A stretch of DNA of 64,000 nt from Nitrospira sp. (GTDB taxonomy: Bacteria; Nitrospirota; Nitrospiria; Nitrospirales; Nitrospiraceae). The notes beneath the pieces were generated by a model. The model searched no databases. It saw only the letters and a list, made by a program, of their open reading frames with translations, and was not told the origin of the DNA. The translations under genes and the position numbers were made by a program. How positions within the stretch are numbered: the stretch's first letter is position 1; the number at the start of each line of letters is the position of its first letter. The DNA is taken from contig CP054184.1 in NCBI GenBank assembly GCA_015709715.1, positions 3,953,001 through 4,017,000 on the forward strand, written 5' to 3'. Shown piece by piece: positions 43,370 through 51,191 of this stretch.

Positions 43370-44587
43370 GTGGCCGGCGTTACCTACGAGGAGAGTCAAG
43401 CCTCGCTGCGGGAACACCTCGCCTGGTGGGGGCTTCGACATGTGGAATCCGACGAAGCCTACTTCGCGTGGCAGCGGCAAGTCTTCACGCCGCAAGAACT
43501 GTCGTCCTTCCACCAACACATCGACGTCAAGCGACGCCACAGCGGTGACCCTGCAGCCGAGATCGCTTTCTACGACTTGACCGCCCAGCCTCGCTCGGTT
43601 CCGGTGCTCTACAGTCAGCGTTACGAGTACTACCTCCAGGTCGGGGCGCGAATCGCGCGCCATCTCCGCAGTGCGACGACGTTGCTCGATGTCGGCTGCG
43701 GCATCGGCATTCTGACCACCTTCTACGCGAAGCAATACCCCGATTGCTCGGTACTGGGCATCGATCGGTCGCCCGCCTCGATCACCCTCGCGCAGCAACG
43801 TGCGGAGGAACTGGGGTTGACCAATGTACGGTTCGAATGTGTCGATCTGGATCGGCAGGATCTTGAGGGCCGCTTCGATTGCCTGGTGGCGACCCATGTA
43901 TTGCTGCAGGCCGAACAGGAAAGGGGACTGTCGAGCCGCGACTGGCGGACCTTCGAACGGACAATCGATCCGGCAGTTCAGCAGGCCTTCGAGGTGCGCA
44001 CCGGGTTGGGTGTGAAACTCGACCGGCTCCGAGCCGCTTGCTCGCCGCAGGGGCGTGTGGTCCTGTTCGAGAAGGCCAGACAGTTGGCGCGTCGCGTGCC
44101 GCTTCAGCGGGCATTGGCGACGCGCGGCTGGCACCTGCTTGCGCCGACGGAGTCGGTGCGGTATCGATTGATCGAGGAAGTGACCGACGATGGGCCGCTC
44201 TACGTGCTTGGTCCCGCCGCTCTGGGCTCCGGCCTGCCTTGGGATGAGTCGCCGGAACCGGATGGAGCGGTTCCCCTCGATTTTGCGACCGTGCAACGCG
44301 TCGGACGGAAAAAGGGCGAACCCCTCTATGAGAACCACACCGCCTCCGCGCAAGCGGCGTGGCAGTCGCTCCCGAACAAAGGCGTTATTCAGGAGGCGAC
44401 CGGGAGCGGCGCGAACGGCTGGTCTCTGCACGTCGAGTGGGGGCGGGCGGATCGCATCCCATACCTGTATTGTGCGGACACCTTCGATCGGCGCCAACTG
44501 GTGGTGGTGGATGAAGGTCAGGCGGCGGAGTTGGAGGTCTACTACCGCGAGATTGCCGGGAGCCTCAGGGGAGAGGCGGGGAGATGA
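43370..44587 (+). CDS. Class I SAM-dependent methyltransferase
   Basis: 405 residues. SAM motif I TLLDVGCGIGILTTFYA lies near residue 105, followed by VLGIDRSPASITLAQQRAEELGLTNVRFECVD (motif II/III). The N-terminal ~95 residues and a C-terminal ~110-residue extension are unassigned. GTG start, 24 bases after the ProA-like gene and 4 bases before the next. Substrate unknown. Confidence 0.75.
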   Translation: MAGVTYEESQASLREHLAWWGLRHVESDEAYFAWQRQVFTPQELSSFHQHIDVKRRHSGDPAAEIAFYDLTAQPRSVPVLYSQRYEYYLQVGARIARHLRSATTLLDVGCGIGILTTFYAKQYPDCSVLGIDRSPASITLAQQRAEELGLTNVRFECVDLDRQDLEGRFDCLVATHVLLQAEQERGLSSRDWRTFERTIDPAVQQAFEVRTGLGVKLDRLRAACSPQGRVVLFEKARQLARRVPLQRALATRGWHLLAPTESVRYRLIEEVTDDGPLYVLGPAALGSGLPWDESPEPDGAVPLDFATVQRVGRKKGEPLYENHTASAQAAWQSLPNKGVIQEATGSGANGWSLHVEWGRADRIPYLYCADTFDRRQLVVVDEGQAAELEVYYREIAGSLRGEAGR

Positions 44588-44591
44588 AGTG

Positions 44592-45443
44592 ATGAGCGGA
44601 AACAACGAGATGAAGGACGATTCGACCTCGCCCTGGCCGGACGTGGTGGGCCTGGTGCCGGCCGCCGGGATGGCCAAGCGGCTGCAGCCCTTTCCCTGCA
44701 GCAAGGAAGTCTACCCGATCGGGTTTCGCGTCGATGCTCAGACCGGCCTGCCGCGTCCGAAGGTCGCCGCGCAGTACCTGTTGGAAAAGTTCGTCGCGGC
44801 CGGCATCACGACGGCGTACATCGTGATCAAGGATGGGAAGTGGGATATCCCCAGTTACTTTCGCGACGGCCGATCGTTCGATCTCGATCTGGGCTACGTG
44901 GTCATTTCCGGTTCCCTGGGGCCGCCTGATACCGTCGATCGGGCCTATCCCTTCGTCGCGCAGAATCGGGTGGCCTTCGGCTTTCCAGACATTCTCTTCG
45001 GGCCGGATGACGTCTATCGCCGGCTGATCGAAACCCAGGAACGAACCGGCGCCGACGTGGTGCTGGGGCTCCATCGGGTAGCGAATGCGCGGGCCTGGGA
45101 CATGGTCGATGCCAAGGCCGACGGGCGCGTGCGTAGCATCGTGATGAAGCCGGTCTCGACGATCCTGACGCACGGCTGGTGCTGCGCCCTCTGGACGCCG
45201 ACATTCTCGGCGTTCCTCCACCGCTTTCTTCGCGCCGAGGACACACGCCGCAACCTTGGGACGCTGGCGAGCCGGACGAACGATCTCGGCGGCGACCTCG
45301 CCATGGGCGTCGTGTTCCAAGCGGCCTTGAAGGAACGGCTCTCGATCTATGCGATGCCCTTCGAAACCGAGCCTCCCATCGACATCGGAACACCGGACGA
45401 TCTGCTCAAGGCCGCACGGCAACTGCAGTCATCCGGCCCTTGA
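44592..45443 (+). CDS. Nucleotidyltransferase of the sugar-nucleotide synthase type
   Basis: 283 residues from ATG 44592. VVGLVPAAGMAKRLQPFPCSKEVYPI is the GxGxRxxPxTxxxPK-like signature of glucose-1-phosphate thymidylyl/uridylyltransferases with changed residues; FGFPDILFGPDDVYRRL resembles the following Asp loop, and PIDIGTPDDLLKAA is a typical C-terminal motif. It probably makes an NDP-sugar or a related activated compound in the same pathway as its two upstream neighbours. Confidence 0.7.
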   Translation: MSGNNEMKDDSTSPWPDVVGLVPAAGMAKRLQPFPCSKEVYPIGFRVDAQTGLPRPKVAAQYLLEKFVAAGITTAYIVIKDGKWDIPSYFRDGRSFDLDLGYVVISGSLGPPDTVDRAYPFVAQNRVAFGFPDILFGPDDVYRRLIETQERTGADVVLGLHRVANARAWDMVDAKADGRVRSIVMKPVSTILTHGWCCALWTPTFSAFLHRFLRAEDTRRNLGTLASRTNDLGGDLAMGVVFQAALKERLSIYAMPFETEPPIDIGTPDDLLKAARQLQSSGP

Positions 45444-45472
45444 CAGGCCTGGCCTCCCTGCTTCGGCGTGGC

Positions 45473-48400
45473 TTACGGATAGGCGGCCAGGAGTTGTATG
45501 GCGGCCTGCAGCCGAGCCCGTTCCGCCGGTGTCTTGAACTGTTTACGGCAAGCCGGACAGAAGGTGAGGCGTCCGGCGATCGATCGAATGTTCCGCTCCG
45601 AGTTGTAGTAGAGCGGGCAATCGGCCGGTCCGACGCCCCGCTTGTGAGGCTCGATGCCCGCGACGATCGCCGCTGCCAGATGCGCCATCATCCGCTCCAC
45701 TGTGAACTCACGCTCGTTCAACTTGTCCAATAATCCAGCGGTCGAGGTCACGATGAGCGGATCGCGCCGCCAATAGTAGAGGTGGTGCGTTCGCGCGTCC
45801 TTGAGCGGAAAATTGATCATGCAGACGAGGTGTTTGACGCCCAACTCCCTCGGTTTGCTCTTCAATCGCTCGTACAGCGTTTCCGCGACCACGAAGGCCT
45901 CGTCTTCGTCCTGCTCGCGTCGCCAAGTGCCGATCGGCGCCGGAAACGAGACGGGTTCGAACGCATACTGTCGTTGGGCCTTGGTCAACCGCTCGCAGAT
46001 CTCCGGCAGGTGGGGAATCATACGATGGGCATTCCAGATCCCGATCTTGGTGCGGTCTTCTACCGCTCGTCGGCGTTGCCGTTTCTGGTCGCTGCGGGTC
46101 CGTTCATACTCGGCCGCCGTCCGCGGTTCACAGAGCTGTTGCGCGGGGTTGCGTGCGAAGACCACCGGCACGGCCCAATCGATGGCCTCACCTGCGATCG
46201 AGTAGTTGACCGAGACACGGGCTTCGCGGGCTGCGTCACCGATGCTGTGGCCCATGGCCAGCGCCCAATAGAAGTGGCGTGAGAAGGCTGTGGCCGAGAC
46301 ATCGAGGACGGGGTATTGGTTGGCCACCACGGCAGGAACCCCGCCCGCGATCAACGCCTGCGCTACGCCGCGGCTGAAGTCCTGTCGTCCGCCACGCCCG
46401 GTTTCACAGGCATTCAGGCAGACGAGGCGAATTCCTCGCCGACACACGATCTGTCGCAAGGTGGAAGAATCCAGTCGCTGTTCGCCGCCGTCCTGGTTCT
46501 CGAAAATCAGATAGCCGCAGTCGTTTTCCTCCTCATACTCGCCGTGGCCGATGAAATGCAGGACGTCGAACGGAGCCTCGGCGGATTCCAACCGGCGATG
46601 GAGCAGTTCCGGCGTCGCGTCGAGCAACAGCTCCACTTCAGCCAGTCCGGCATCCAGGAGACGGCGGAAGCCGCTCCGGATGACGTCGGCCTCTTCCTCC
46701 ACCGAGAGTTTGCCGAGGCCCAGAGGTTGGGCGACCACCACGAGGATACGCATGCTCTTGCGGGTCGGGATGCGTTCGGCGGGGATGGCCGTGAGCACGT
46801 TGCGCGTGAAGTTCACCTCTTCCAGCGCGAGGAACGTTCTGCGGTCCGGATCATAGATGAATTCCCAGGACTGGTCGGCGATCCATCCGATGTCGGACGT
46901 GAAGATCAAGTTCAGTCGCTGGCTGACCTGCTCCGAACGGGCCGCGTCGTAGAGGCGGCGGACCTGTCCGGGAAACAGCGCGGTGAAGAGGGCTTCGCCC
47001 ATACGTTGGAGCGCGGCCTCATCCGGCAGTTGCGGATAGGCGGGGTCGCCGTCGATGTAGCCTTGAATGTGCGCCTGTCCGGCCTTGATGAGGTCCCACT
47101 GGGTCGGAGTTGAATCGGCCGCCGCGCGACGTTTCTGCGCCGCGGGGCTGTCCTGTCCTCCCGTGTGGAGGAACTCCATGACGCGGGCGTTGCGGAAGGT
47201 GGCGATCAGTTGCGCGACAGAAGCACCCTTTTCCGGAGCGATCAAGGCGATGTGAAACATGTCGTCCGCCTCGCGGATCGGCGCGAGCGAGGTGACGGGG
47301 GGAGGCGGGGCCGACGTTGGAGCCGGAGCCGGGGTTGCAGCCGCGGGCGGTTGTTGCCGTAGCGTGGCGGGCGCACCGGCGACTGCTGCCGACTTGACCG
47401 CACCCCTTCGTTTACCGGACGGCAGATTCTGGTCGATCTCAACCGGAGTACAGGGGTGCGGCTGTCCGCGCAGCGCTCGGAGCAAGAAATCAACCGTGCC
47501 GGGATCGTTGAAGAAATTGACGTGGTTCACCGCCTGTCGTTGCGGTAGGTTGCCGCCCAGCCCGAAGCAGCCGACCCGGTCTCCTGGAATGGCCGCCGCT
47601 GCGCCGCTGCCGGCGTCGACGCGCCAACCTCCTTCGGTCGGCACGACCAGATCGTTGGCGGTGGGAAAGAAGAGGTCCGCCCCCGCATCGACGATTCGCT
47701 GCAGGATCGCCGCCTCCGGTTCAAAATTCGCCACGAGGGCCGAATAGGCCTGGGTCGGCGGGCCGGGTGACCGTTGCAGGTCATGGATGATCTCACCCTT
47801 GTTATCCATCGACCCCAGGCCAGGCAGACTGCCCACGATGCGGCGGGCGATCCAGGAGAGGGCTTCGCTCACGAACTCGACGCCGGTGGTGAAGGGATTG
47901 TCCGGGAAAAGCTCGAGCACATTCGACAACCAATTCGTGTAATGGGTGACATGATCCGGTGAGGCGAGGGGCGTGCCTTCGTTCGGGCTCGCCACGAGCA
48001 CGACGCGTCCCACGGCAAACCGATCCGCCAGGTCGGGAAAGAGGTCGCGGCGTTCCACCAGATGACGAAGCACCAATCCGCCGCGCGAATGCGTGATCAC
48101 ATCGAACGTCGTGGCGCGGCTCGGCAGGGCCTCCAGCAACATGCGCACGTTGTCCTCGGGCGTGCGACTGACTGTGAAGTGGTCGAAACCGTAGATGCGG
48201 TCCTCGTAGACCTCGCGCAGTTCTTCGAAGAACGTTTTTCCATTGCCGCCCGGCGTCGTGGCCAATCCGCGAAAAGCCGCTTGGGTGTTGGAAAAGGTAC
48301 CGTGGATCAACAGCAGATTGCGTCCGGACGTGCTGAGGGTCGATAGGTCCGCCGGAGGAAGGCCCTTTTCACCCAGGAGTCCATCCGCCGTCACGGAGAG

Positions 48401-48931
48401 CCAGCCTTCCCGGCGGCCCTTCAATTTCCACGCGGCCGATTCCCACAGCAGCGCCAGTTTCGCCAGGGCGAAGTCCACCACCTTGCCCGCGATTTTGAGC
48501 ACGACGGCCTTGATGGCTCGGCTGATGATGCCGCGTCGGCCCGGCGCCTCTTCGATCGGTGCGGGTGGCACAGGGATCTGGAATCGGTAGACTTTCGTGG
48601 CTCCACGCCTTGCGCCGCGACGCGGTGATTCCGTGGGAACATGGAAACGAATGGCACCGGAAGCGTACCGCGTCATCACCACAAACACGTCGTCGGGCCC
48701 CCCTTCGACGTCGAGAGTGAGGGGTGCGGCAGCGGCTTCGCCGCGTCGGACTTTGGGTGTGGCCGTGAGGGTTTCTTCGACTTCCCAACGATGGGTAGCG
48801 GTGAGACCGGCCACGAAAGGATCGCCCGCTCCGGCGGCGGCGCGCCGACCGCGTCTGGTTCCCGCCTCGGTGTGAACTTCCCAACCCTCCGTTGCCGACC
48901 AATTGACCTTCCCTGCTTGTGTCCGCGCCAT
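45473..48931 (-). CDS. Alpha/beta hydrolase-CHAT protease fusion
   Basis: 1152 residues from ATG 48931. Residues ~215-470 form an alpha/beta hydrolase: LLLIHGTFSN and THSRGGLVL (nucleophile Ser about 280). A Pro/Ala-rich linker (~560-590) leads to a CHAT caspase-like domain with HFIGHGEYEEEN (His about 796) and CLNACETGRGG (Cys about 838), both catalytic residues present. The C-terminal ~150 residues have FCPACRKQF and a YYNSER motif but no recognised fold. Divergent from the sigma-54-type activator of the injection-system locus, it could be an effector, immunity or sensor protease. Confidence 0.85.
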   Translation of the reverse strand: MARTQAGKVNWSATEGWEVHTEAGTRRGRRAAAGAGDPFVAGLTATHRWEVEETLTATPKVRRGEAAAAPLTLDVEGGPDDVFVVMTRYASGAIRFHVPTESPRRGARRGATKVYRFQIPVPPAPIEEAPGRRGIISRAIKAVVLKIAGKVVDFALAKLALLWESAAWKLKGRREGWLSVTADGLLGEKGLPPADLSTLSTSGRNLLLIHGTFSNTQAAFRGLATTPGGNGKTFFEELREVYEDRIYGFDHFTVSRTPEDNVRMLLEALPSRATTFDVITHSRGGLVLRHLVERRDLFPDLADRFAVGRVVLVASPNEGTPLASPDHVTHYTNWLSNVLELFPDNPFTTGVEFVSEALSWIARRIVGSLPGLGSMDNKGEIIHDLQRSPGPPTQAYSALVANFEPEAAILQRIVDAGADLFFPTANDLVVPTEGGWRVDAGSGAAAAIPGDRVGCFGLGGNLPQRQAVNHVNFFNDPGTVDFLLRALRGQPHPCTPVEIDQNLPSGKRRGAVKSAAVAGAPATLRQQPPAAATPAPAPTSAPPPPVTSLAPIREADDMFHIALIAPEKGASVAQLIATFRNARVMEFLHTGGQDSPAAQKRRAAADSTPTQWDLIKAGQAHIQGYIDGDPAYPQLPDEAALQRMGEALFTALFPGQVRRLYDAARSEQVSQRLNLIFTSDIGWIADQSWEFIYDPDRRTFLALEEVNFTRNVLTAIPAERIPTRKSMRILVVVAQPLGLGKLSVEEEADVIRSGFRRLLDAGLAEVELLLDATPELLHRRLESAEAPFDVLHFIGHGEYEEENDCGYLIFENQDGGEQRLDSSTLRQIVCRRGIRLVCLNACETGRGGRQDFSRGVAQALIAGGVPAVVANQYPVLDVSATAFSRHFYWALAMGHSIGDAAREARVSVNYSIAGEAIDWAVPVVFARNPAQQLCEPRTAAEYERTRSDQKRQRRRAVEDRTKIGIWNAHRMIPHLPEICERLTKAQRQYAFEPVSFPAPIGTWRREQDEDEAFVVAETLYERLKSKPRELGVKHLVCMINFPLKDARTHHLYYWRRDPLIVTSTAGLLDKLNEREFTVERMMAHLAAAIVAGIEPHKRGVGPADCPLYYNSERNIRSIAGRLTFCPACRKQFKTPAERARLQAAIQLLAAYP

Positions 48932-49257
48932 GATGTGCTCCTCATGCTCCGTGGATGAGTTCGAAACCGAGTCGACGGGATCCTGTCGTCTCCGTGTCGC
49001 CCGCAACTCGGTGCGCTTATCCCACAATGGGAATGATCGCGCAAGAGTGGAATCGCATGGCGGTACCCGGTCATTGCATAAAATCTATCCGACGTGTATC
49101 TAGGTGTATCTCATTGGATGCCCCCTGTATCGAAATACGTACAGGAGCGTGGTTCGTTCAGGAGCCGTCACGTGCGAGTCCCTGTGCCACGGCGCGATTC
49201 GTGCTTGGGCGCGGAAGCTGCAATCGGTTCCATTGCGCGAGGACGGGCTGGGGTGAG
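48932..49257. promoter_or_regulatory. Divergent control region, CHAT gene / activator gene
   Basis: No gene. It contains a direct repeat, GTGTATCT at 49094-49101 and 49104-49111 (period 10), and an interrupted palindrome CCTGTA-N10-TACAGG at 49124-49145. Both are candidate operators for the divergent promoters. No -24/-12 element was seen here. Confidence 0.5.
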
Positions 49258-50664
49258 ATGAACGAGTTCGTGAAGATCTTTCTGATCGGCTCCGACGACG
49301 AGGGTGGTGCCGTCATCGATGAAGGCCGCGTCGTGCGGACGCTGGGAGAGGCCTGGCCAGACGAAGTCTTCCAGGTGCGACGGCTTACCGATCCGTCCCA
49401 GCCTACGCCCGATACGCCCCACCTTCTGCTGCTCCGGCAAGCACGGTCGGCGCCGTTCGACGAACAGGTGGCCAGCCTAGGCCGGCGTTGGCCGGACGTG
49501 CCGATTGTGGGGCTGCTCACCGATCGAACGGGAGTCCGCTCCGAGAGAGAGCCGCTCGTCCCGGCGGGACTGAGCGATTTCATTCGGACTCCCGCCGACG
49601 ACTGGGAATTGGCGGTCCGGATTACGCGTCTTCTAAAAGAAGCCCAGGGGGCGGTGTGGCGCGACGTCCGTGAGACCTGCTCCGTGCAGATTGAATCCTT
49701 GGTGGGAGCCAGCGCAATATTCCAATCGCAGGTGGACAAGATTCCGTTGTTTGCCGACGTGGATGCCACGGTTTTGCTGCAGGGCGAGACCGGCACCGGC
49801 AAGGAGGTCTTCGCCCGTGCGATTCACTACCACAGTGCACGGAAGGACAAGGCCTTCATTCCCATCAATTGTGCCGCGTTACCGGATCAACTCTTCGAAA
49901 ACGAACTGTTCGGCCACATGAAGGGGGCCTACACGAATGCGGCCGCCGAGCAGAACGGCTTGGTGTCGGAAGCTGAGGGAGGGACGTTGTTCCTGGATGA
50001 GGTAGACGCCCTCACGCCCTATGCCCAGGCCAAGCTGCTGCGGTTCGTGCAGTATCGCGAATACCGGCCGTTGGGATGCTCGCGCGCACGGGTAGCCAAT
50101 GTCCGTCTCCTCGCGGCCTCCAACCACGACCTGCGGCTCGCAGTCGCCCAGCGGCACTTTCGCGAGGATTTGTTTCATCGGCTCAACGTCCTGGCGCTGG
50201 TGGTGCCGCCGTTGCGGGACCGAGCGGAAGACATTCCCTTGCTCGCCCGCCAATTTCTACGGCGCCATGCCAAGGCCGAGGAGAAGGAACCCCGTCGGCT
50301 TTCTCCGGCGGCCATTCAAAAACTGCTGGCGCACTCCTGGCCTGGCAACGTGCGCGAATTGGAGAGCACGTTGCAGCGCGCGCTGGTCATGACGACGGGG
50401 CCTGTCCTCCAGGCGAAGGACATCGAGTTTGCCGCCGAATCGCTGCAGCCCCTTCGGTTGGACGGCTCGTTGCGCGCGGCCAAGACTTCGGCGGCGATGG
50501 ATGTCGAGCGGGCCTATCTCGTGAAAACGCTCGCGACCTTTCGGGGCAACGTGACCCATGCGGCGAAGGCAGCAGGGAAGGAGCGTCGCAGCTTTCAACG
50601 GCTCCTGCGCAAGTACGGCATCGACCGCCAGTTGTTCCAAGGTGAATCAGCTGAGATCTTGTGA
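49258..50664 (+). CDS. Sigma-54-type enhancer-binding activator with altered GAFTGA loop
   Basis: 468 residues from ATG 49258. Residues ~4-125 form a receiver-like domain that lacks a clear phospho-acceptor site. The AAA+ domain has Walker A GETGTGKEVF, Walker B GGTLFLDEVDAL and sensor block RLLAASNHDLR. Loop 1, normally GAFTGA, reads GAYTNA. A Fis-type HTH ends the protein (FRGNVTHAAKAAGKERRSFQRLLRKYG). It sits directly upstream of a -24/-12 promoter and twin palindromes, so it likely controls the injection-system operon. Confidence 0.88.
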   Translation: MNEFVKIFLIGSDDEGGAVIDEGRVVRTLGEAWPDEVFQVRRLTDPSQPTPDTPHLLLLRQARSAPFDEQVASLGRRWPDVPIVGLLTDRTGVRSEREPLVPAGLSDFIRTPADDWELAVRITRLLKEAQGAVWRDVRETCSVQIESLVGASAIFQSQVDKIPLFADVDATVLLQGETGTGKEVFARAIHYHSARKDKAFIPINCAALPDQLFENELFGHMKGAYTNAAAEQNGLVSEAEGGTLFLDEVDALTPYAQAKLLRFVQYREYRPLGCSRARVANVRLLAASNHDLRLAVAQRHFREDLFHRLNVLALVVPPLRDRAEDIPLLARQFLRRHAKAEEKEPRRLSPAAIQKLLAHSWPGNVRELESTLQRALVMTTGPVLQAKDIEFAAESLQPLRLDGSLRAAKTSAAMDVERAYLVKTLATFRGNVTHAAKAAGKERRSFQRLLRKYGIDRQLFQGESAEIL

Positions 50665-50675
50665 CCGCCTCACGG

Positions 50676-50695
50676 CTGCGGGGCTTTTGCCGCAG
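50676..50695. promoter_or_regulatory. Enhancer-type palindrome, copy 1
   Basis: CTGCGG-N8-CCGCAG at 50676-50695, identical in both half-sites and spacing to the copy at 50748. It is centred about 145 bases upstream of the -12 element. The spacer has TTTT, but the lack of a following T-run argues against a terminator. Best read as a binding site for the adjacent activator. Confidence 0.7.
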
Positions 50696-50747
50696 TCGTC
50701 ATCATCCTGAAATCACGCAGCGTTTCACATCGCCTTCCCGCGACGCG

Positions 50748-50767
50748 CTGCGGCAGAACCGCCGCAG
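50748..50767. promoter_or_regulatory. Enhancer-type palindrome, copy 2
   Basis: CTGCGG-N8-CCGCAG at 50748-50767. Centres of the two copies are 72 bases apart, close to seven helical turns, so both can face the same side of the DNA, the usual arrangement for sigma-54 activators. Confidence 0.72.
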
Positions 50768-50817
50768 TCACACCCATGCCCACATCGATTGCTGCGAGAA
50801 AACCAGCCCGCGAAACA

Positions 50818-50833
50818 TGGCATCGCTATTGCT
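50818..50833 (+). promoter_or_regulatory. Sigma-54 (-24/-12) promoter of the injection-system operon
   Basis: TGGCATCGCTATTGCT matches the sigma-54 consensus TGGCACG-N4-TTGCW at all but two positions, with GG and GC exactly 10 bases apart. Transcription should start near 50844, about 44 bases before the first operon gene. Confidence 0.75.
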
Positions 50834-50857
50834 GCAGTTCCCATGAGGAACTGCAGC
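50831..50857. repeat. Perfect palindrome over the predicted transcription start
   Basis: GCTGCAGTTCC and GGAACTGCAGC pair perfectly around CATGA. It overlaps the -12 element and the expected start site, so it is a candidate repressor site or 5' mRNA hairpin. Half-sites resemble the upstream CTGCGG palindromes. Confidence 0.65.
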
Positions 50858-50887
50858 ACCGGAGTGCTGTCCTAAGGATGAGGCCGG

Positions 50888-51166
50888 ATGATATCGCGCG
50901 AGGCAGACTTCCAGCGCCGCATTCTCGATTACCTCGTCCGTCACCCGGATGCGAAGGACACGCACGAGGGTGTGCTCACGTGGTGGATCGGTCAAAGCAG
51001 CCGCGGGGAGCAGGATGAGCGGGACGCGGTTGCCGCGTTGGACCAATTAGTCGCGCGAGGGTGGCTGACGAAGCGCAGGACGGCGACCCAGCCGCTCTAC
51101 AGTCTCAATCGCGCGCACCTCGAGGCCATTCGGACGTATCTCGAACAGGACCAGCGAACGAAGTGA
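50888..51166 (+). CDS. Small winged-helix-like protein of the eCIS locus
   Basis: 92 residues. The pattern (FQRRILDYLVRHPDAKDTHEGVLTWW ... AVAALDQLVARGWLTKR ... LYSLNR) has the helix-helix-recognition helix-wing spacing of a winged HTH. Similar small proteins occur at the head of many eCIS operons and may regulate them or assist assembly. First gene behind the sigma-54 promoter, 25 bases before the sheath gene. Confidence 0.6.
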   Translation: MISREADFQRRILDYLVRHPDAKDTHEGVLTWWIGQSSRGEQDERDAVAALDQLVARGWLTKRRTATQPLYSLNRAHLEAIRTYLEQDQRTK

Positions 51167-51191
51167 ACTATCCAAGCCGAGGAGGATGAGT

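Noticed and set aside
42458..44704. 748-residue open frame on the minus strand
   Set aside because: It lies antisense to the ProA-like and methyltransferase genes, which have clear family motifs; the Arg/Gln/His-rich translation is typical of an antisense frame in high-GC DNA.
50676..50695. Terminator of the activator gene
   Set aside because: The hairpin has TTTT only in the loop and none after the stem, and an identical half-site palindrome recurs at 50748; a protein site is more likely.
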